Shown here: piece after piece, positions 59,619-64,000 of the stretch
Position numbering within the stretch: the first letter of the stretch is position 1
Layout: the number at the start of each line of letters is the position of its first letter
Assembly (NCBI GenBank): GCA_025490895.1
Contig: JALPQI010000392.1
Location: 1 to 64,000 of the forward strand
Source: Thaumatotibia leucotreta
Taxonomy: Eukaryota; Arthropoda; Insecta; Lepidoptera; Tortricidae
Direction of reading: 5' to 3'
DNA length: 64,000 nucleotides
Position numbers and translations under genes: made by a program
The notes under the pieces: model-generated
Databases searched by the model: none
What the model saw: only the letters and a program-made list of their open reading frames with translations
Told to the model about the DNA's origin: nothing

Positions 59619-60131
59619 TAGTACATTACTATAGAGGACGGGAAACGAAGGGTTACAGGCCAAGTAGATATATCTGGCCGAAGGAACTGAGGCCAGATAG
59701 GGATACGCGGCCTGTAACCCTGTTTCTCGCCGAGATTTGTATAGTGCTTTTCTCAAACTTGCCATGAAATAAAACAAACTGATTTCGCCGAACCATACTA
59801 TTTCATTTGTAAATATACCAATAATACAGTATCATAAAACATTAAAAAAAACATTCGCGCCTAACTTTTTTTTAAATCTATTTGAGGTATTCTTTTACCT
59901 GGTGGTATAGACATCAGTTCTAAGGTTATTTTTTTTTCTGTGGCTGAATGTCAAGACCTTGTGTCACAATTTGACGTTTCAAAACAAAAGACAGTCTGTT
60001 TGCAGTCCTAGGTGTGAAATAAATACATGAAATCTCTTTACATATCATCTTAGCATATGACACCGGAAACATAGTATTTCCGGGTTTAATTTAAAGTAAG
60101 TAACATCAACATTCCGTAGCAAGTTTGAGAA
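59619..60131. mobile_element. 0.5-kb insertion in the tandem array
   Basis: Interrupts a unit between gtgaaaatta and agacacttatctt. It carries a hairpin (gggttacaggcc at 59650, complement at 59709) and an inverted pair cttttctcaaacttgc (59748) / gcaagtttgagaaaag at its right end. The phrase gtatagtgcttttctcaaac also occurs near 22485, so the element is repeated. Confidence 0.6.
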
Positions 60132-61272
60132 AAGACACTTATCTTAACGACTTACTAGTAGGTATGTGACGCTTATTACTTATTGTATTTAACTCTATAT
60201 CAATTAGATAAATTTCAATTTTAATTTGCAAATATGTATATAATGTAGTTTGGTACGAGGATAAACTATAACTCAAAATATTTCATCAAACTATATTTCT
60301 TTCGCAAAACTTGTCTACCTAAAATTATAGAGTAGGTTTATAGAAAAATCTAAAATTTAAAGTTGTACACAAACAAAGCCTACTATTGAAACGGGAAGCC
60401 TAGCATTGGGAGGTGTGTAGACCGGCGCGGTCGCGAACAAAGGACGCGCGGCAAGTAGGCCGCCCGTTGTGCCGGCGCGCCGGACCGCGCCGCGAACACG
60501 GCCCGGGGAACACGAGTGCTAGGAAACGAAGCTTATGTGAAATGTATATGCGTTGTCGTGAAGGTAACTCTTGTATTCACAACACTTTCAACCGTGCATA
60601 AGCACACACGTGCTTTGTTTTTTTGCGATTTCTATGTAAAATAAAAGCTACATGAAGCATGTCACTTTATAATGAAAAATATGGAAAAATGCAACATCAT
60701 GTCATCGCTATTTTTCTCTCGCTGAAACGCTGTGAAAATTAAAGACACTTATCTTAACAACTTACTAGTAGGTATGTCAAGCTTATTACTTATTGTATGT
60801 GTATCTACTATTTAACTATATATCAATTAAACAAAGCTCCATTTTAATTAACAAAATTTTGACATAATGCATGTACATACGAGGACAGAACTGTAAATCA
60901 AAATATTTCATCAAACTATATTTGTTTCGCAAAACTTGTCTGCCTAAAGTTATAAAGCAGATCCTTTGAAAAATCTAAAATTTAAAGTTGTACATAAACA
61001 AAGCCTACTATTGAAACGGGAAGCCTAGCATTGGGAGGTGTGTAGACCGGCGCGGTCGCGAACAAAGGACGCGCGGCAAGTAGGCCGCCCGTTGTGCCGG
61101 CGCGCCGGACCGCGCCGCGAACACGGCCCAGGGAACACGAGTGCTAGGAAACGAAGGCTATATGTGAAATTTAAATGCGTTGTCGTGAAGGTAACTCTTT
61201 TATTCACAACACTAGTGCATTTTCTTTTCATCGCTGAAACGCTGTGAAAATTAAAGACATCACTAGTCTAGT

Positions 61273-61682
61273 GGATAGTATGGGTCTCATAAGAAGGCTC
61301 AAAGTCACCCAAAGGGCAATGGAGAGGGCTATGCTAGGAGTCTCTCTGCGTGATCGGATTAAAAATGAGACCATCCGCAGCAGAACCAAAGTAACCGAAA
61401 TAGCTCTCCGAATCGCTAAACTGAAGAGGCAGTGGGCGGGGCACATTGCGCGTAGAACCGATGGCCGTTGGGGCGGGAAGGTTCTTGAGTGGCGGCCAGG
61501 TACTGGAAGACGTAGCGTGGGTAGGCCCCCCACAAGGTGGACCGATGACCTGGTGAAGGTCGCAGGAGTCCGCTGGATGCGGGTGGCGCAGGACCGGTCA
61601 TTGTGGCAATCTTTGGGGGAGGCCTATGTTCAGCAGTGGACGTTTTTCAGCTGATATGATGATGATGATGATGATTATGATG
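61273..61682 (+). mobile_element. 5'-truncated RTE-type LINE with 11-bp target duplication
   Basis: About 120 codons of intact reading frame: MGLIRRLKVTQRAMERAML, KLKRQWAGHIARRTDGRWGG, GRRSVGRPPTRWTDDLVKVA, LGEAYVQQWTFF stop, then (ATG)n. This is the C-terminal end of an RTE-clade reverse transcriptase. Flanked by actagtctagt (61262-61272 and 61683-61693). Frame and duplication are perfect, so the insertion is young. Confidence 0.9.
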
Positions 61683-61740
61683 ACTAGTCTAGTAGGCATG
61701 TCACGCTTATTACTTAATTGATGTGGACGCACCAACAGTA

Positions 61741-63684
61741 CCTATTAAACGCCAGAGCCTACATGTGAAATGTAATTAATGCTTCTTTTGGTGTTAATTT
61801 TGTATAATATAAGTTTACTTGCTATTATCTTCTTAGACCGTTTACCGTTTTGATAAATATCCAAACACAACACAGTATACAGAGTGATTTAAACTTTAGA
61901 GGGTTAATTCTGAAGTCATATTGATAAACTTTTAGTATGGGACCGATATCAGATTCGAGAAAAAAATTCTGATTGTCCATACATTTCCGCCTACTAATAT
62001 CTCAGATTTGAATGGTGCTTATTCCGATTTTAGTTTTTGGATCTTCCATTCTTCGCCTCTTCTTACAAAAATGGTATTACGGGGTCAATGGGTCTGAAAT
62101 TGTAAGTAATGCCAGAAGGATGTTTATAAATGTCTTTATTAATAATCACAGACAGATATAGTGTATATACCACATTGGCTTGTCAGCAATATAATACAGT
62201 TCTTTGTACACTATGGTTTTTCATTTGAATGTTACTTTGCGTGTTCGAATGTCGCCGCTCAGCGCCGCTGGAACACGATTACAATAATTAATCGAACACC
62301 GAACACAGTCGCGGCGCTTAATCGTCGAAATCAAATCATCATCAATGTCACGTAAAATTTGGAACGTAAATTTTCAAGAACGTAAAAGTTGAGTAACACA
62401 TAAAGGGGGCAATAAAGGCGCGAGTTCTTGCGACACAGTCACAACTAATGTGGACCCACAAAGTGGCTACGTAGTGACAAAGTTGAGCATGTCAAACCTC
62501 CCGTCATTCTCTTTTATTAACTCAACTTCCGTCGCGTAAACATTAATGGCGGTAGATGCCGCGGAAACCCATGGGGGATTCAGAGTTATTATCCTAATTC
62601 GATTGCGCTTTCCATCTCTTGAGCGTTTGTAATTTATCCTATGATTTATCGTTGCGGGTTACCGTCTTATGAGAATTGAAGTCGCTGCTCAATAAGTAGG
62701 TCACGTTCAGGTGCTGAAGGTTATTCAGAAACGTAAACTTATGAATGTGAAATAGGCGTGAAATATGAATATGAAATAGGCTACTTGAACTCATATCAAA
62801 TTTAGTGCAAAAAATTATTATTTTATGTAGTATTTATTGAATAGATCAATATTTTTCGATTACGGTGTATTAAAAGTGTTTGATGGGTACATATTTTTTA
62901 TTGAAAAATTTGTTTTATTTTTTTTTAATTTCGTACTCTGAAAACGGTGTCGGCCATGATGTGACGTCATAGGATCTTAAACTAACTTCATGTCGAATCT
63001 TATACGAGTGAAATTCGCCATGGACATGTAGGCATGTAGCTTTGCTGTGACATTGATTTAACATAAGTGACATGTCAAATGTTTGTTTTCGGTTTGAGTG
63101 ACGTCACACCACAGATAATCTAAGCATTCATGTGAATGCTTGCGCGAAAACGATGTGGCTAGTATCGTTTTCGCGCGGTAACGAAAGTTTAAATTTTAAG
63201 TTATAATTTTGCGGTTTTCTAGGTCGTGAAAAAATGCATTTATATTTTTTTTTCGTTAATCAGATATTGATTAATAATATAAGACAAACTTTAAAAATGG
63301 GTCAAGTAGCCTTTATTTTGATTTCGTTGTTAGAGAGTACGAACCTACATGAAGTAAGAATTAAATAATTAGGAATCTTCAATTCATTGATAAAATAACG
63401 CCATTTTCCTTTCAACAAAAACGGATTTTTTTAATATTCGATAGAAACAATTTTTTTAAATATAAGTGAATTAGCATTTATGGCATTTGAATGTATACGA
63501 ACGTTCAGGATTTGCATCTTAATTATAACTATTATTAGGGAACTAATATATACATATTTATAAAAATATATGTCGTTAATTTATATCTACGTAAATGCCT
63601 ACGTAGCACGTAGCCCCGTACCTACACCTACGGCGTAGACATTGGTTTGTTACAAGTACATCATTACTAATTATTTTGTTATTA
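61741..63684. other. non-coding stretch
   Basis: Somewhat GC-richer around 62240-62600, where gcgccgctgg and ccgcggaaacc blocks lie between AT-rich DNA. No exon recognised. Confidence 0.45.
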
Positions 63685-63834
63685 CAGGATGCTTAGCCAA
63701 GTTGCCAATCGCTAGCGCTTGCTAGCGCATCGTAGGTTTTCCTCTCTGTCACTCCTTCATATTAGTGCGACAAAGAGGGAAAACTACGATGCGCTAGCAA
63801 GCGCTAGCGATTGGCAACTTGGCTAAGCACCCTG
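63685..63834. mobile_element. hairpin MITE (gggtgcttagccaag), copy 2
   Basis: 150 bp, nearly perfect hairpin: caggatgcttagccaagttg at one end and caacttggctaagcaccctg at the other. The loop (cactccttcatattagtgcg) is in the opposite orientation to that of copy 1. Confidence 0.85.
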
Positions 63835-64000
63835 CTGTAGTAAACAGTCATGTCTGCGTACATGATTGTTGATAATCACATGATGTACGTACGCTTACCG
63901 CCCGCTTACGCTACGTGGCCGCTACGCCGGCACGATCACAATGGTCACTACTAGGTTAGAGGATCATAATTTTTATAATTAGTGTTTTTTGAATTCGAGA
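63835..64000. other. end of window, no feature seen
   Basis: Short AT-rich end; nothing recognised. Confidence 0.5.

Larger units (their letters stand above)
55783..61740. repeat. tandem array, units of about 600 bp with a GC-rich core
   Basis: About eight units share AT-rich phrases (aactgtaaatcaaaatattt, aagcctaccattgaaacggg, aaatgtaaatgcgttgtcgt, gctgaaacgctgtgaaaatt). Seven contain a 109-bp core starting at 56870, 57494, 58082, 58675, 59261, 60408 and 61033. The first unit (55783-56700) lacks the core. Spacing is 586-634 bp once a 0.5-kb insertion in unit five is removed. Confidence 0.93.

Noticed and set aside
57486..61231. Recurring 60-100-codon frames ending in the same peptide on the minus strand of the tandem array
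   Set aside because: Caused by the conserved GC-rich core; upstream parts differ between copies and no coding signal is seen.

Overview
The window is animal nuclear DNA, almost certainly from a moth or butterfly (Lepidoptera). The grounds are small exons with GT/AG junctions in AT-rich sequence, and repeats typical of Lepidoptera: RTE-type LINE tails ending in (ATG)n, tRNA-derived SINEs, and many short TIR elements. There is no operon structure, CRISPR array or prokaryotic signal.

Left part (1 to about 18.7 kb): the 3' ~90% of patched (ptc), the 12-pass Hedgehog receptor, on the + strand. I place 14 coding segments from 431 to the stop at 17162. Every junction is in phase and together they give 1200 codons. 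The first coding exon(s), roughly 130 residues including TM1, lie upstream of the window. The segments encode extracellular domain 1, TM2-TM6 (sterol-sensing domain), the middle cytoplasmic loop, TM7, extracellular domain 2, TM8-TM12 and a cytoplasmic tail that ends in an unusual Arg-Asp run. Residue numbers in this annotation count from the first full codon at 433.

The most striking feature lies inside ptc. Five of its exons are followed by local tandem copies of themselves, usually exon tail plus splice donor plus a few intron bases: 3 copies of the 248-bp exon at 3408, 6 copies of the exon at 5292, 30 splice donors in a 2.9-kb minisatellite grown from the end of the exon at 9794, 2 copies of the tail of the exon at 14282, and 3 copies of the tail of the exon at 15242. 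They are either a real exon-edge amplification or an assembly artefact, and this needs raw-read confirmation.

Middle (18.7 to about 24.3 kb): no convincing gene. It holds a diverged inverted duplication, a SINE inside a degraded TIR element, and a hAT-like element just upstream of a likely new gene start. At 24400-24497 there is a first coding exon with a signal peptide and a good donor. At 28781-28851 there is a TATA/initiator core promoter followed by an 8-codon mini-exon and a donor. No downstream exon could be tied firmly to either, so the rest of the window is probably long intron or intergenic DNA.

Right part (24.5-64 kb): mobile-element remnants (RTE tails, a SINE-like family with seven copies in the window, Tc1/mariner-type and hAT-type TIR elements, hairpin elements), a near-perfect inverted repeat with 0.62-kb arms at 49.4-52.2 kb, and a tandem array at 55.8-61.7 kb with units of about 600 bp, seven of which carry an almost invariant 109-bp GC-rich core. 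That array was hit by a LINE with an 11-bp target-site duplication.
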